DNA of 55,937 bases from Sediminibacterium ginsengisoli (GTDB lineage Bacteria; Bacteroidota; Bacteroidia; Chitinophagales; Chitinophagaceae): positions 1 to 55,937 of the forward strand of contig CAMBEQ010000014.1 in the NCBI GenBank assembly GCA_945865545.1. The letters run 5' to 3'. This document shows, piece after piece, positions 36,878-47,324 of the stretch; the first letter of the stretch is position 1; each line of letters begins with the position of its first letter. The notes beneath the pieces are model-generated. The model saw only the letters and a program-made list of their open reading frames with translations. It ran no database searches and was not told where the DNA came from. The position numbers and the translations under genes were made by a program.

Positions 36878-38464
36878 TTATTTATGTACCTCGTTGGTAA
36901 AATGAAAAGTAATATCGGGGTTATTGGTAATTTCTGTATTTAAAAACCATTCGCTTTGTGCTAAGTACACAGGCGCTTCATCTTTGTCCATAGCCGCGTT
37001 CTGTTGCTTGAAACGTAAAAAATCATGTAATTTATTTTGGTCTTTAGAAGTTAACCAGCAGGCTTTGTAAAAAGGCAGGGTTCTAAATTCACAAGCAGCT
37101 CCATATTCTTGTAACAAACGGTATTGAATTACTTCAAATTGTAAATCGCCCACACAACCAATAATTTTTTTATTGCCTCCAAACTGTGTAAACAATTGCG
37201 CTACCCCTTCGTCGGTTAATTGGGTAATGCCCTTTTCTAGTTGCTTTGTTTTTAATGGATCTTTATTGACTAGTTCCTTAAATATCTCCGGTGAAAAAGT
37301 AGGAATACCTGTAAAGTAAAATTTCTCGCCCTCTGTTAAGGTATCTCCAATTTTAAAATTACCGGTATCAAACAAGCCCACTACATCGCCTGCATATGCA
37401 TCTTCAATCACATCCTTACTGCGCGCCAAAAAACTATAGGGATTGCTAAAACGTACGTCTTTTTCTAAACGCACATGTTTGTAATAAGTATTGCGTTCAA
37501 ATTTTCCACTACATACCCGCATAAAGGCAATCCGGTCACGGTGCTTCGGATCTAGGTTGGCATGTATCTTAAATATAAATCCACTAAACTTATCTTCTCC
37601 AACGCCCAAGGTTCTGGTATTGGTTTCTCTATCTCTTGGGACAGGTGCAATTTGTATAAACGTATCCAACATTTCCTTCACCCCAAAGTTGTTGACGGCA
37701 GATCCAAAAAATACAGGGGCTATTTTTCCTGCTAAATAATCCGCAGGGTTTAAAGCGCCATACACACCATCAATTAATTCTACATCTTCTCTTAATACTG
37801 CAGCATCTTTCTCTCCAATCTTATCTTGCAGCACGCTACTAGATAAATCTTCAATGGCCACTGTATCTTCTTCAGTGGCTTTGGTACTTGCTGCAAACAA
37901 ACGTAAATTTTTATCGTGCAAATTGTACACCCCTTTAAATTCCTTTCCACTATTGATAGGCCAGGTCATGGGATGTAATGAAATTTTTAATTCGTTTTCT
38001 ATTTCTTCTAATAAATCAAATCTATTCTTCCCATCCCGATCCATTTTATTAATAAAAACAATCACGGGGGTGGCACGCATACTACATACTTCCATCAATC
38101 TTCTGGTTTGCGCCTCTACTCCATTCACACTATCAATCACCAAAATAACACTGTCTACTGCCGTTAATGTTCGGTAAGTATCTTCGGCAAAATCCTTGTG
38201 ACCTGGGGTATCTAATAAATTAATTAAGATATTATTGTATTCGAAAGACATTACCGATGTAGCCACCGATATCCCTCTTTGACGTTCAATTTCCATGAAG
38301 TCACTCGTAGCATGCTTTTTAATTTTATTGCTTTTAACAGCCCCTGCTGTTTGAATGGCACCACCAAATAACAATAACTTTTCGGTCAATGTTGTTTTAC
38401 CAGCATCTGGGTGAGAGATAATAGCAAAAGTTTTTCTTCGGTTAATTTCTTTTTCGTACTTCAT
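36878..38464 (-). CDS. prfC: Peptide chain release factor 3
   Basis: A 528-aa translational GTPase that recycles RF1/RF2 from the ribosome. G motifs are visible: [15 protein letters not shown] (G1), [11 protein letters not shown] (switch I area), [14 protein letters not shown] (G3) and FINKMDRDG (G4). RF3-specific sections include [13 protein letters not shown] and the C-terminal [16 protein letters not shown]. The length is standard. It precedes rimO on the same strand by 20 bp. The lpdA terminator hairpin lies just upstream of its start. Confidence 0.96.
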   Translation of the reverse strand: MKYEKEINRRKTFAIISHPDAGKTTLTEKLLLFGGAIQTAGAVKSNKIKKHATSDFMEIERQRGISVATSVMSFEYNNILINLLDTPGHKDFAEDTYRTLTAVDSVILVIDSVNGVEAQTRRLMEVCSMRATPVIVFINKMDRDGKNRFDLLEEIENELKISLHPMTWPINSGKEFKGVYNLHDKNLRLFAASTKATEEDTVAIEDLSSSVLQDKIGEKDAAVLREDVELIDGVYGALNPADYLAGKIAPVFFGSAVNNFGVKEMLDTFIQIAPVPRDRETNTRTLGVGEDKFSGFIFKIHANLDPKHRDRIAFMRVCSGKFERNTYYKHVRLEKDVRFSNPYSFLARSKDVIEDAYAGDVVGLFDTGNFKIGDTLTEGEKFYFTGIPTFSPEIFKELVNKDPLKTKQLEKGITQLTDEGVAQLFTQFGGNKKIIGCVGDLQFEVIQYRLLQEYGAACEFRTLPFYKACWLTSKDQNKLHDFLRFKQQNAAMDKDEAPVYLAQSEWFLNTEITNNPDITFHFTNEVHK

Positions 38465-38471
38465 TATCGTT

Positions 38472-38512
38472 AAAAATGGCTCGCATTCAAAAAATTTGAA
38501 CCACGAGCCATT
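38472..38512 (-). terminator. Rho-independent terminator of lpdA
   Basis: AATGGCTCG and CGAGCCATT form a perfect 9-bp stem, with a nested TTCAAA/TTTGAA stem in the loop. On the minus strand five Ts follow. It lies between the lpdA stop and the prfC start. Confidence 0.7.
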
Positions 38513-38532
38513 CTGTATTTTATTTAAACTAG

Positions 38533-39942
38533 TTAGATATCTATTGCTTCGCCATAAGCAGCGGCTACTGCTTCTTTTAATCCTTCACTCATGGTAGGGT
38601 GCGGATGTATTGCATTTAAAATTTCATGAGAAGTAGTTTCTAATTTTCTTGCAACTACTGCTTCTGCTATCATTTCAGTGACATTCATACCAATCATATG
38701 ACAACCTAAAAATTCACCATACTTGGCATCGAAAATTACTTTTACAAAACCTTCGGTTGCGCCTGCTGCACTTGCTTTACCACTAGCCATAAATGGAAAC
38801 TTGCCAATCTTTACTTCATAGCCTGCTTCCTTAGCTGCTTTCTCGGTATAACCCACACTCGCAATTTCTGGAATGCAATAAGTACAACCCGGAACATTAT
38901 TGTAATCAATTCCTTCTGGAATATGTGCGTATTTTTTTTCTTGATAAGCAATATGCTCTGCTGCATTAATGCCTTCTTTAGCAGCAACATGCGCTAATGC
39001 TTGACCAGGAGAACAATCTCCAATGGCATAAATGCTTGCAATACTTGTTTGTTGATATTTATCTACAATCACACGTCCCTTATCTATTTTAATTCCATTT
39101 TGCTCCAATCCTAAGTTTTCAATATTAGCTACCACACCTACTGCACTTAAAACAATTTCTGCTTCCAAGGTAACAAAAGAACCATCTTGTTGTTTCACTT
39201 TTGCTTTTACTAAAGCGCCTGATGTATCTAATGATTCAACAGAAGAGTTGGTCATAATTTCAATGCCTTGCTTTCTGTATTGTTTTTCTAATTCTCTAGA
39301 AATATCATCGTCTTCCACAGGGACAATTTTAGGTAAAAATTCCACAATAGTTACTTTCGTTCCCATGCTATTGTATACATAAGCAAACTCAACGCCTATG
39401 GCACCACTTCCAACAATAATCATACTCTTTGGTTGCGTTGGCAACACCATTGCTTCGCGGTAGCCAATTACTTTTTTACCATCTTGTTTTAAATTGGGCA
39501 ATTCTCTGGTACGGCCACCTGTTGCAATAATAATATACTTGCCATCTACTACTTGTGTTTTTCCTTCTGCATCTTTTACTTCAACTTTACCACGAGACAA
39601 TACTTTTCCATATCCCATGATAACTTCAATCTTATTTTTCTTCATTAAAAACTGAACCCCCTTGCTCATTTTATCGGCCACTCCACGACTGCGTTTAATG
39701 ACTGCTCCAAAATCGTGATTTACTCCAGTGGTCGTAATACCATAATTGGCACTATGTTTTACATATTCATACACTTGTGCACTTTTTATTAATGCCTTCG
39801 TTGGAATACAGCCCCAGTTTAAACAAACGCCTCCTAAACTTTCTTTTTCAATAATAGCTACTTTCAACCCTAATTGAGAAGCACGTATTGCCGCAGGATA
39901 ACCACCTGGACCACTACCAATAACGATAACGTCGTATGCCAT
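38533..39942 (-). CDS. lpdA: Dihydrolipoyl dehydrogenase
   Basis: A 469-aa flavoprotein disulfide reductase, the E3 subunit of pyruvate/2-oxoglutarate dehydrogenase or the glycine cleavage system. The redox-active disulfide is Cys40-LNWG-Cys45 in [17 protein letters not shown] binding uses [13 protein letters not shown], the NAD-binding loop is [19 protein letters not shown], and the C-terminal base is in HPHPTMSE. No E1/E2 genes are adjacent. ATG start, ending in a hairpin terminator. Length is normal for the family. Confidence 0.96.
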   Translation of the reverse strand: MAYDVIVIGSGPGGYPAAIRASQLGLKVAIIEKESLGGVCLNWGCIPTKALIKSAQVYEYVKHSANYGITTTGVNHDFGAVIKRSRGVADKMSKGVQFLMKKNKIEVIMGYGKVLSRGKVEVKDAEGKTQVVDGKYIIIATGGRTRELPNLKQDGKKVIGYREAMVLPTQPKSMIIVGSGAIGVEFAYVYNSMGTKVTIVEFLPKIVPVEDDDISRELEKQYRKQGIEIMTNSSVESLDTSGALVKAKVKQQDGSFVTLEAEIVLSAVGVVANIENLGLEQNGIKIDKGRVIVDKYQQTSIASIYAIGDCSPGQALAHVAAKEGINAAEHIAYQEKKYAHIPEGIDYNNVPGCTYCIPEIASVGYTEKAAKEAGYEVKIGKFPFMASGKASAAGATEGFVKVIFDAKYGEFLGCHMIGMNVTEMIAEAVVARKLETTSHEILNAIHPHPTMSEGLKEAVAAAYGEAIDI

Positions 39943-39996
39943 TGTAAACTTGTTTTAGTAATTTAATGAGGGTGCAAAAATACCCCGAAAATGTGA

Positions 39997-40818
39997 CTAT
40001 TCAAAGAAAACCCGAACCATCTGAAAAAACCACTTATTGTCGTTAGGGCGCTGCTTATTCATCTGATTTTCATCATACTTACTCAATCCAAATAAGCCAG
40101 CCATATTTCCCCCTCTTACCGCAATTTCTAAATAGCCCGCCGAATTAAACCAAGCCAACTTATCTGCTATAGGTACTTCGCCATAATGATTGCTTAAATC
40201 GGTAATGGTTTCGTTGCGCGTAAATACAATTTTAAATGATCTGCCTTGTGCCTGCAAATCAAAATCTTCTTTACGAATATTCACCACCACATTTTCAAAC
40301 TGATCGATAAATAAAATTTGTCCTTCCATCCAATTGGGACCTAAGGTAGGTTGCATTGGATAAATTTCCTCGATGTCTTGGAAAGCAGTTCCTGCATCGG
40401 TAATATTATTTGTTTTTACAAAAGCACCCAATGCATTAAAAATTTCTTGAGTAATTTCTAAAAAAGTATGGGCTTCTTTAAAATCTATTTTAATTATTTC
40501 TTTAGGCTTCCCTCCCAACATCATGGTTAAAAAACCATTGTCTGGAGTAATGTAGTATTGATTATTGTGCTTGGTTAAAAGTGCATGGCGTTTTGCAAAT
40601 TGAAAAAAATTCACCATGATACAATGAATGGTACCATTAGGATAATGCTTCGCTGCATTGTTAAAAATATAAGCCCCTTGCTGATAGTTTTTACTGGATA
40701 AATAATGGGTGATATCGGCAATGCCCATACCCGGAATGGTTGACAAAATTTGCCCCTTAACAGCGCCAATAATGAAATCCTCTTGGCCAATATCGGATGT
40801 TAATGTAATGATAGGCAT
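39997..40818 (-). CDS. SAM hydroxide adenosyltransferase family protein (DUF62)
   Basis: A 273-aa protein of the SAM hydroxide adenosyltransferase/fluorinase fold. The N-terminal LTSDIGQEDFIIGAVKGQI has the conserved Asp residues that bind SAM ribose. TIHCIMVNFFQ, YITPDNGFLTMML and QILFIDQFENVVVNI are other family blocks. Known relatives hydrolyse SAM to adenosine and methionine, while a few use chloride or fluoride. It lacks any evident secretion signal, so it is cytoplasmic. It is 54 bp upstream of lpdA and 62 bp downstream of the SDR gene on the same strand. Physiological role is unclear. Confidence 0.87.
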   Translation of the reverse strand: MPIITLTSDIGQEDFIIGAVKGQILSTIPGMGIADITHYLSSKNYQQGAYIFNNAAKHYPNGTIHCIMVNFFQFAKRHALLTKHNNQYYITPDNGFLTMMLGGKPKEIIKIDFKEAHTFLEITQEIFNALGAFVKTNNITDAGTAFQDIEEIYPMQPTLGPNWMEGQILFIDQFENVVVNIRKEDFDLQAQGRSFKIVFTRNETITDLSNHYGEVPIADKLAWFNSAGYLEIAVRGGNMAGLFGLSKYDENQMNKQRPNDNKWFFQMVRVFFE

Positions 40819-40880
40819 CTATTGATAACGAAAAATTGAGTTTTATATTTTAGAAAACCAGGTATTTATTTACCGCCTAG

Positions 40881-41687
40881 CTACTTCACCAGCACTCCGT
40901 CTTTAAAGAAAAAATGATGCACCAATTTGTCGGCCCAAGTAGGAAAATATTTATTCATAAAAACAGTGCGTTTCCCCGTAAAAGTAAGCACCAAACTACG
41001 CTTCCTTTTATCAATAGCATGAATAATATGGGTAGCACATGCTTCCGAACTCATCATAGCTGCTTCATCCAAAGGAGATTCCCCCTGCGCTTGCGCATTC
41101 TTGTCTAAAGCCGCATTTCGGATATTGGAACTGGTAAACCCAGGGCAAACCCACATCACATGGGTGCCAGAACCATATAGCTCCGTTTTTAAGGCTTCTA
41201 GCCATCCGTTTAGCGCAAATTTAGAGGCTGAATAGCCACTGCGACCTGGTAATCCACGATAGCCCGCAATAGAGGAAACACCTACCACCACCCCCTTGTT
41301 TTTGAGAATAGAGGGAAGTGCCGTTTTGGTACAATACACCGTTCCCCAAAAGTTAATATCCATTACCTGGTGCAAAGTTTCATAAGAGGTATCTTGAACC
41401 AAAGCCCGCATCGAGATGCCCGCATTGTTTATTAATATGTCAATCCCATTCCATTTGGCAATAATTGCTTTCATAAAAGCTTCCACTTCCAAAGAGTTAC
41501 TCACATCTACTTGCAAGGCGAATAAATTTGAATTTGAATTTTCTTGTTCCAATAAAGCAAGTTTACTTGTATTTCTACCACAAGTAGCCACTTTCGCTCC
41601 CAATGCTAGAAACTGCTGTACCAAAGCTTTTCCAATGCCATCAGAACCGCCTGTTATAACAACTATTTTATCTTGAAAATTGGACAT
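40881..41687 (-). CDS. Classical SDR family oxidoreductase
   Basis: A 268-aa short-chain dehydrogenase. The cofactor motif is TGGSDGIGKALV (TGxxxGIG), the structural motif NNAG is at residues 87-90, and the active site is Ser139-region VSSIAGYRG with Tyr152-SAS-Lys156. A Thr/Cys-rich NADP-like loop (CGRNTSKL, Arg38) suggests NADPH preference. The substrate is not apparent; similar proteins reduce steroids, 3-ketosphinganine or other lipids. It ends with HHFFFKDGVLVK. Read from the minus strand, it is the first gene of a run that includes the DUF62 gene. The tRNA-Lys gene is divergent, 141 bp upstream. Confidence 0.85.
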   Translation of the reverse strand: MSNFQDKIVVITGGSDGIGKALVQQFLALGAKVATCGRNTSKLALLEQENSNSNLFALQVDVSNSLEVEAFMKAIIAKWNGIDILINNAGISMRALVQDTSYETLHQVMDINFWGTVYCTKTALPSILKNKGVVVGVSSIAGYRGLPGRSGYSASKFALNGWLEALKTELYGSGTHVMWVCPGFTSSNIRNAALDKNAQAQGESPLDEAAMMSSEACATHIIHAIDKRKRSLVLTFTGKRTVFMNKYFPTWADKLVHHFFFKDGVLVK

Positions 41688-41774
41688 CTATTAGTGTTTA
41701 TACAAATATAAATCTTATTTGAAGATGAATGACTTAGAGCGGTTTAGAGTGGGGAAAATAAATACCCCCTTTTA

Positions 41775-41805
41775 TTTGGATAGTTTTCATTAATGCTTAT
41801 TTTTG
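41775..41805 (+). promoter_or_regulatory. Promoter of the tRNA-Lys gene
   Basis: TTTG (41775-41778) and TATTTTTG (41798-41805) match the -33 and TAnnTTTG -7 elements of the Bacteroidota primary sigma factor, with the expected 19-bp spacing. The -7 element ends 22 bp before the tRNA 5' end, leaving room for a short leader. Confidence 0.8.
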
Positions 41806-41827
41806 CACTCCTCGAAAAAGGCGGTTA

Positions 41828-41900
41828 GAATTGGTAGCTCAGTTGGTAGAGCAATACACTTTTAATGTATGGGCCCTGGGTTCGAGTCCCAGCCAGTTCA
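41828..41900 (+). tRNA. tRNA-Lys(UUU)
   Basis: A 73-base cloverleaf. The acceptor stem is GAATTGG with CCAGTTC (one G-T pair), the D arm GCTC/GAGC, the anticodon stem ATACA/TGTAT around CTTTTAA with anticodon TTT at 41861-41863, and the T arm CTGGG-TTCGAGT-CCCAG. Discriminator A at 41900. CCA is not encoded, as is common in Bacteroidota. A promoter and terminator flank it, so it is a single-gene transcript. Confidence 0.96.
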
Positions 41901-41923
41901 CAACCTAGCTAGTTAATAGCAGC

Positions 41924-41960
41924 AAAAACTCCGAAATCGTTAAGAAATCGGAGTTTTTTT
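41924..41960 (+). terminator. Rho-independent terminator of tRNA-Lys
   Basis: AAAAACTCCGA pairs with TCGGAGTTTTT (11-bp stem, 13-base loop) and T residues follow. It begins 23 bp after the tRNA 3' end. Confidence 0.85.
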
Positions 41961-42039
41961 ATGCACTTTGTGGCAGGTTGTAATGATAAATTAAATTACT
42001 ACTCCTTTACTAAATTCCACCTATTTCTTAAATACAATG

Positions 42040-42495
42040 CTATCTCAAAATATCTTTAATAATTTTTTCGTGATGATACGTATGGACAGCTAAGAATTTA
42101 AATGTATCCTTTGCATTTAGTTCACCAAAAATAGGATGAGTAAAGTACTGATTGTTGTTAGCCTTGGACAAAGCTTCTATACTTTTACGGGAATCTTGAA
42201 TACTTTGCAAAATAGCAGTATTGCTAAATTCATGGGAGGGAATTGTAAATGAAGGTGCCTTAGCTTTCCCCCTGGGAAAAGCATTCACTAATAAAACAAA
42301 AAAAGCTTTAAAATTAAACTTCTTTTTAAATTTAGAAGGATCTGATTTAAGCACTGCAGCACAAACACTATCAATCACCAAACAACTATGTACAATATGC
42401 CAGCCTACATTTGCTTCAGAAATAGTTTGGCTTGTTCTTGAAGCATGATCTATATGCGATTCTAAATTGTTTAATAATTTATTTATTTTATACAT
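42040..42495 (-). CDS. DinB-like DUF1569 protein
   Basis: A 151-aa helical protein. NVGWHIVHSCLVI, NAFPRGKAKAPSF and HPIFGELNAKDTFKFLAVHTYHHEKII fit the DUF1569 branch of the DinB/YfiT four-helix family, whose conserved His residues (GWHIVH and HTYHHEK here) bind a metal. Many DinB relatives act in thiol or stress metabolism; with bacillithiol made by this organism (bshC at 27588), a bacillithiol-linked role is possible but speculative. ATG start at 42495. It ends the small cluster after the tRNA and is 29 bp downstream of the outer-membrane-like gene on the same strand. Confidence 0.65.
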   Translation of the reverse strand: MYKINKLLNNLESHIDHASRTSQTISEANVGWHIVHSCLVIDSVCAAVLKSDPSKFKKKFNFKAFFVLLVNAFPRGKAKAPSFTIPSHEFSNTAILQSIQDSRKSIEALSKANNNQYFTHPIFGELNAKDTFKFLAVHTYHHEKIIKDILR

Positions 42496-42524
42496 TTCTA
42501 AATTTAATTAAATATAAGAAAGTT

Positions 42525-43286
42525 TTATTTAAAACTTCTATACTTATTGCTAAAATTATATATCAATGAAACATTCCAATCAAAATTCACACTACCTGCA
42601 ACATTAGATCTTATCTCTTTATTTAACATATACATGAGTGTAAATGGTGATTTTTGTTTAGCTAGTACTATATTGGAGTTAAAATAATAACCGTCTTGAT
42701 TATCCATTTTTAAGTAATACAATTGAGGAGCGATATTAAAACTATAGCCAAGAAATAATGGTATTTTATTAATGCTTGTAATAAAATTTACAAAATGAAG
42801 ACTCTTGGTAGCATCATCTTGTAAGCCATTTCCTTTTAAATAATAAAGTCCAAAATTTAAGTGGTTATTTACTTTATAAGAAGGAGCAAGTTCGGTGGCT
42901 ATAAAACGTCTAGCTTGAGTAATATTCCTTGATTTCCCTTCTTCAGTAATAGTGCGTAAAGCAAAATTATATGCAGGGTGAATACCAATATTTACTTTAA
43001 ACTTACCTTCTGTTTTTAACTTATAACGAAACCATACTATTCCACTTCCTTTTCGGCCATCAAAGGTTAAACGAAGATCTGGATCGATACTAAACCTACC
43101 CCCTCTTGATAAAGAATAACTTAGGTTAAAGGCCGATTGTTTTAATGAAAAGGTAGGAATAATGGATATCCCATTATTAGTCACCCCTATATTACCGCTT
43201 ACATGAAACTCTTTGGTGGTGGTATCCTGCGAAAAGCTATATTGATAAAACAGTAAAAAAGAAATAATCATTACACTTTTACGCAT
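42525..43286 (-). CDS. Outer-membrane beta-barrel-like protein, unknown
   Basis: A 253-aa exported protein. Residues 1-20 form a signal peptide (SFLLFYQYSFSQ-DTTTK). The rest is made of short alternating beta strands rich in Tyr, Asn and Gly (FSLKQSAFNLSYSLSRGGRFSIDPD, FGLYYLKGNG), in keeping with a small outer-membrane barrel. I recognise no family. It may form an operon with the DinB-like gene 29 bp downstream. No ligand or partner can be proposed. Confidence 0.5.
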   Translation of the reverse strand: MRKSVMIISFLLFYQYSFSQDTTTKEFHVSGNIGVTNNGISIIPTFSLKQSAFNLSYSLSRGGRFSIDPDLRLTFDGRKGSGIVWFRYKLKTEGKFKVNIGIHPAYNFALRTITEEGKSRNITQARRFIATELAPSYKVNNHLNFGLYYLKGNGLQDDATKSLHFVNFITSINKIPLFLGYSFNIAPQLYYLKMDNQDGYYFNSNIVLAKQKSPFTLMYMLNKEIRSNVAGSVNFDWNVSLIYNFSNKYRSFK

Positions 43287-43379
43287 GTATTGTATAGTTT
43301 TTTGAAAAGGTAAACCTTATATTTTATTTGTTAGATACATTATAACCAAAATGATTATATCGTAAAAATAAAATTCATT

Positions 43380-43405
43380 AAAAAGCCCCTAATGCAAAGG
43401 GTTTT
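43380..43405 (-). terminator. Possible terminator of the GH10 gene
   Basis: On the minus strand CCCT and AGGG form a short stem, extended across a small bulge by AAAA with TTTT, and CTTTTT follows. It lies 9 bp after the xylanase stop. The stem is weak. Confidence 0.4.
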
Positions 43406-43413
43406 ACTTTTTT

Positions 43414-44502
43414 TTACCATTTGGCCACTTGCCAATAGGCACTCTTTCTATTATTGAAAGTATCGAACAAAAGTGGGTAGTCTTTTCTGTTTCTTACAGG
43501 GAAATTATCAAGCCAACTATGCTCGTCTGATATATTCCAAAATGTAACACTATTTATACTTTTTTTGTACTTTCTAAATAGCTCAAAACAATATTTATAT
43601 ACAGCAGATTGTTTGATTTCTTTTTCTTTTGAAAAAGAGGTAGCAGTATCTATAGCTTGTCCTTCTCTTGCTGTATGCTCTTTAGGGTATACCGATATAT
43701 CTAATTCTGTAATTTGAATGACTAAATCAAGTTTGCTAAAATCACTTAAGGTACTATCAAGTTGACCATAACTGGGTTCATTCACCGCCCAATGGCCCTG
43801 TAATCCAACCCCATGAATAGGAACACCTTGTTTTTTTAAATTTGTTATAAGTTGGATGATTTTGGCTCTTTTTGTTGCACTAATTTCATTGTAATCATTG
43901 TAAAATAATAAGGCATCAGGATCAGCCTCATGTGCATACTGAAATGCTTTTGCAATATATTCTTCCCCAGCAATTTGATACCATTCAGAATTTCTTAAAT
44001 ATTCATTGGGCGCATCTGAAATGGCTTCATTCACTACATCCCAAGCATATATCTGCCCTTTGTATCTACCCACCACATCAAAAATATGTTTCTTTAATCT
44101 TGCTAATAAAATTTCTTTAGACACTTGCTTTCCTAAACTATCAATAAATAACCATTTGGGTGTTTGTTGATGCCAACAGAGATTATGTCCCCTAATTTTA
44201 AAATTATTATTTTTTGCAAATGCAACTATAGTATCAGCGTCCTTCCAATTGTATACATTTTCAGCTGGGTGAATTGGTCCCATTTTCATTGAATTTTCGG
44301 CTGTTAGGCTATTGAATTCATTTAGAATTAGACTTGCATTTTTATTTTTTAATGAAGTGGCAGATACCGCTACTCCAATTGTAAAATAATTTTTATAATA
44401 ATCTTTAAGCCCATAAGCGGGGTCTTGGATTACACTTTTTTTATTTGCACTGCATTGACTAAATAATAAGAGGATGGCAAAAGCATAAATACTATTTTTC
44501 AT
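43414..44502 (-). CDS. GH10 endo-1,4-beta-xylanase lipoprotein
   Basis: A 362-aa GH10 xylanase. The N terminus is a lipoprotein signal peptide with lipobox LFSQ-Cys17, so the enzyme is membrane-anchored, possibly on the cell surface. The acid/base Glu159 is in AWDVVNEAI and the nucleophile Glu266 in QITELDIS; RGHNLCWHQQTP and ENSMKMGPIHP are further substrate-site motifs. It cleaves internal xylan bonds. The stop lies 9 bp before a possible terminator. A Gfo/Idh/MocA oxidoreductase gene precedes it by 10 bp on the same strand, an unusual partner for a xylanase; no SusC/SusD genes are near. Confidence 0.95.
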   Translation of the reverse strand: MKNSIYAFAILLLFSQCSANKKSVIQDPAYGLKDYYKNYFTIGVAVSATSLKNKNASLILNEFNSLTAENSMKMGPIHPAENVYNWKDADTIVAFAKNNNFKIRGHNLCWHQQTPKWLFIDSLGKQVSKEILLARLKKHIFDVVGRYKGQIYAWDVVNEAISDAPNEYLRNSEWYQIAGEEYIAKAFQYAHEADPDALLFYNDYNEISATKRAKIIQLITNLKKQGVPIHGVGLQGHWAVNEPSYGQLDSTLSDFSKLDLVIQITELDISVYPKEHTAREGQAIDTATSFSKEKEIKQSAVYKYCFELFRKYKKSINSVTFWNISDEHSWLDNFPVRNRKDYPLLFDTFNNRKSAYWQVAKW

Positions 44503-44512
44503 GACAATGTGT

Positions 44513-45622
44513 TTATAGATTGACCTTTTTACCAGTTTTTGCAGCTAAAAATATTGCATCAATAATTTTCAAATCTTTTAGTCCTTCATAGCCATCCACT
44601 GGTATCAATGGCTGTTTCCCATTTAAAATAATCCCAGCCATTTCCTCCATTTGAGTTGTTTGATGCACTTGATGAGGATTATTTAATTTTCCAAAATTTG
44701 TTCGCCCCTCAATAGGTCCATATCCTGTGGCAGGTAGTAATTCACCAAACCCTTTTTCACCGGTAATGAAAAATCGGTCAAGGTTTTGGATATTGTAAGA
44801 AGATAAGCAGGAGGCCACGGCTCCACTAGGAAATCCCATTTGAAATTGAATAGTTTCATCTACTCCTTCCTTAAATTTTTCAAAGTTGGTTTTAGTTTCT
44901 TGAGCTGTTACCCAAACTGGCTCTTCGCCCACCATATATCGGGCACCATTAATTGCATAAATACCAATATCCATCATGGCGCCTCCACCAGCGAGTGCTT
45001 TATTTAATCTCCATTGTGTAGGGTCGCCAATTTTAAATCCACAAAGCCCTTGAAAATACATCACTTTTCCAAATTTTCCCTCTTTTCGCATATTCACTAT
45101 TTCTAGTGTTTTTGCTTCAAAATGCATTCTATATCCAACCAATAATTTAACATTCGCCTTATTACAGGCGTCTATCATTTCTTTTCCTTCTTGAGCATTA
45201 ATGGCCATTGGTTTTTCGCAGATTACATGCTTCCCAGCTTTGGCAACCCTAATAACCTGGTCATGGTGTAAAGCATTGGGGGTAATAACATAGACCGCAT
45301 CAATCTCAGGATTATCTTTAATACTGTCGAAATTTTCATAGTCATAACAGTTTGCTTCTGGAACATTGTACTTGGATTGCCAATCCTTTATTTTAGAAGG
45401 AGTCCCACTAATGAACCCTGTTAATTTGGCCATCTTACAGGCTTGTAATGCATCAGACACTCTTTTACCGTATGAACCCAAACCCATTACAGCTACTCGT
45501 AAAATTGGTCCCTCATAGGGTATTTCAATACTTTGATTAGATTGGGCGGTTCCTTTGAATGGTATATTCATAAGCACTAGCCCACCTGTAATTTTTTGTA
45601 AAAAATCTCGACGTGAATTCAT
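44513..45622 (-). CDS. Gfo/Idh/MocA family oxidoreductase
   Basis: A 369-aa NAD(P)-dependent sugar oxidoreductase family protein. The N terminus SRRDFLQKITGG is a Tat-type export signal, so it acts beyond the inner membrane. The Rossmann motif is VAVMGLGSYGKRV, and HVICEKPMAINAQEG carries the family EKP catalytic Lys. GAMMDIGIYAINGARYM is the substrate-site region. Family members oxidise sugar C3 hydroxyls or similar groups with tightly bound cofactor. It directly precedes the GH10 xylanase (10 bp), so oxidation of xylan-derived sugars or of a related glycoside is possible. Confidence 0.85.
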   Translation of the reverse strand: MNSRRDFLQKITGGLVLMNIPFKGTAQSNQSIEIPYEGPILRVAVMGLGSYGKRVSDALQACKMAKLTGFISGTPSKIKDWQSKYNVPEANCYDYENFDSIKDNPEIDAVYVITPNALHHDQVIRVAKAGKHVICEKPMAINAQEGKEMIDACNKANVKLLVGYRMHFEAKTLEIVNMRKEGKFGKVMYFQGLCGFKIGDPTQWRLNKALAGGGAMMDIGIYAINGARYMVGEEPVWVTAQETKTNFEKFKEGVDETIQFQMGFPSGAVASCLSSYNIQNLDRFFITGEKGFGELLPATGYGPIEGRTNFGKLNNPHQVHQTTQMEEMAGIILNGKQPLIPVDGYEGLKDLKIIDAIFLAAKTGKKVNL

Positions 45623-45675
45623 ATTATATTTTTTGAATTTGTAATAATATTAAACGATATAAATTTACTATTAAT

Positions 45676-47142
45676 TTAAACCTTATTGGGTATAGCACGT
45701 CCAATAATCCCAGAATTAGAAGTACTTTCTCCCTTTTCATGGTATTCTGCGTCCTCATTCACTTCCCATAAATCGTAAAATTCATTATTAGCTATTATAT
45801 TTTTCGAAGCCAACATTGCTGTCATCATGCTATGATCTTGATTATTGTATTTATGCATACCATTTCTTCCTAATAAATATAACCCTTTATACTCTTTTAA
45901 TGCTTCACGAATTATATTGAGATGATTTTTATACTCATAATCATATACAGGATATGCTTTAGGCTGCCTTACAACATACCCATCTAATATTGATTCTGGT
46001 TTAATTAACCCAATTTGTACAATTTCCTTTGTAGCTAATTTGATTAAAACATCATCAGTGCTTACCCATAAGCCATCGCCCTCGAAACAGAAATATTCTA
46101 ACCCATAACATGCCATTTTCGGATCTGGCACCATATAAGGACTCCAAGATTTAAAATTTTGAATTCGTCCAACTTTAACATTAGGTTCATGAATATAAAT
46201 CCAATTATCTGTAAAGGCATCATCATCATTACAAATTAGTACAACCGTTAAAAAATCACGATATTTTAATTGAGTAGCAGCAATCAAAGCAACATTAGGG
46301 AAAGCGGGAACAACTGTAGGTATGAGTTCTCTCATTGGAGCAGAAGATAAAACATAATCAAAACCTTCATAGACAGCACTATTTGAAGTATACACTTTCC
46401 AATGTTCATTAATTTTTTCAATTTTACTAACCCCTGTATTCATAAGTATTTGAACCCCTAATGCCTTGGATTTCACCACACACTCTTCCCACATCATACC
46501 AGGGCCAAATTTTGGATATCGAAAAGAGTCTATTAATGTTTTAATAATTTTTCCTTTATTATTCTTACCCTTTGGTTTAAAAACAGCATTCCATATTGCA
46601 CTGCTTAATGATAACCCTTTTATTCTTTGCGCAGCCCAATCTGCTGAAATTTGATTACAAGGAATCCCCCATACTTTCTCCGTATAGGTTTTGAAAAAAA
46701 TTGTAAAAAGCCTTTTCCCAAAATGATTTGTTACCCAGTCTTCAAAATTTTTAGGATTGCTTACTGGAAATAATTTAGAATAAAAATAGCTAAGTACACA
46801 CAAAAAACTTTCCAAAATTCCTAAATTAAATAAAGCCTCAAATGGAGATAAGGGATAAGTAAAGAATTTTTTATTATAAAAGATTCGTGAACTTCTTGGA
46901 CGTTCCAATAGATCATCTGGTAAAATTTCAGTCCAAAAATCTTCAACTTCTTTTGATTTTGAAAAGAAACGATGACCACCAATATCAAAATGATACCCTT
47001 TATAGGATTCAGTTCTTGAGATACCTCCAACATAGGTAGGATCTTTCTCAAATACAATTATATCTAGCTGTGCTTTGCCAAGTAAATAAGCAGCCGTTAA
47101 ACCTGCAGGTCCTGCTCCAATTATAGCTACTTTTTTAGGCAT
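45676..47142 (-). CDS. NAD(P)/FAD-dependent oxidoreductase, UDP-galactopyranose mutase-like
   Basis: A 488-aa amine-oxidase/UDP-galactopyranose mutase-like flavoprotein. The FAD motif is [17 protein letters not shown] with [11 protein letters not shown], and [11 protein letters not shown] is the typical following block. [16 protein letters not shown] and PLSPFEALF are marks of a bacterial glycan-biosynthesis subgroup. The C terminus, [19 protein letters not shown], is the FAD-closing segment. No signal peptide. It may act on a nucleotide or lipid-linked sugar, but the reaction is not established. Neighbours are a Gfo/Idh/MocA gene 53 bp downstream on the same strand and a divergent GT39-like gene. 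Confidence 0.78.
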   Translation of the reverse strand: MPKKVAIIGAGPAGLTAAYLLGKAQLDIIVFEKDPTYVGGISRTESYKGYHFDIGGHRFFSKSKEVEDFWTEILPDDLLERPRSSRIFYNKKFFTYPLSPFEALFNLGILESFLCVLSYFYSKLFPVSNPKNFEDWVTNHFGKRLFTIFFKTYTEKVWGIPCNQISADWAAQRIKGLSLSSAIWNAVFKPKGKNNKGKIIKTLIDSFRYPKFGPGMMWEECVVKSKALGVQILMNTGVSKIEKINEHWKVYTSNSAVYEGFDYVLSSAPMRELIPTVVPAFPNVALIAATQLKYRDFLTVVLICNDDDAFTDNWIYIHEPNVKVGRIQNFKSWSPYMVPDPKMACYGLEYFCFEGDGLWVSTDDVLIKLATKEIVQIGLIKPESILDGYVVRQPKAYPVYDYEYKNHLNIIREALKEYKGLYLLGRNGMHKYNNQDHSMMTAMLASKNIIANNEFYDLWEVNEDAEYHEKGESTSNSGIIGRAIPNKV

Positions 47143-47324
47143 TTATGATAAAATTATGATTTAAATATAGCAATAATTGAACATAAAAAAATAATAAAAG
47201 ACTTACATTTGATTATAATTTAATAGTAAACTGAGCGTTTTTAATATCAAATAGAATTGAATATGAATAAAATAAGGAATAATCAAAATTAGGCCCACCA
47301 AATATACATTTTAACAAATATGAT

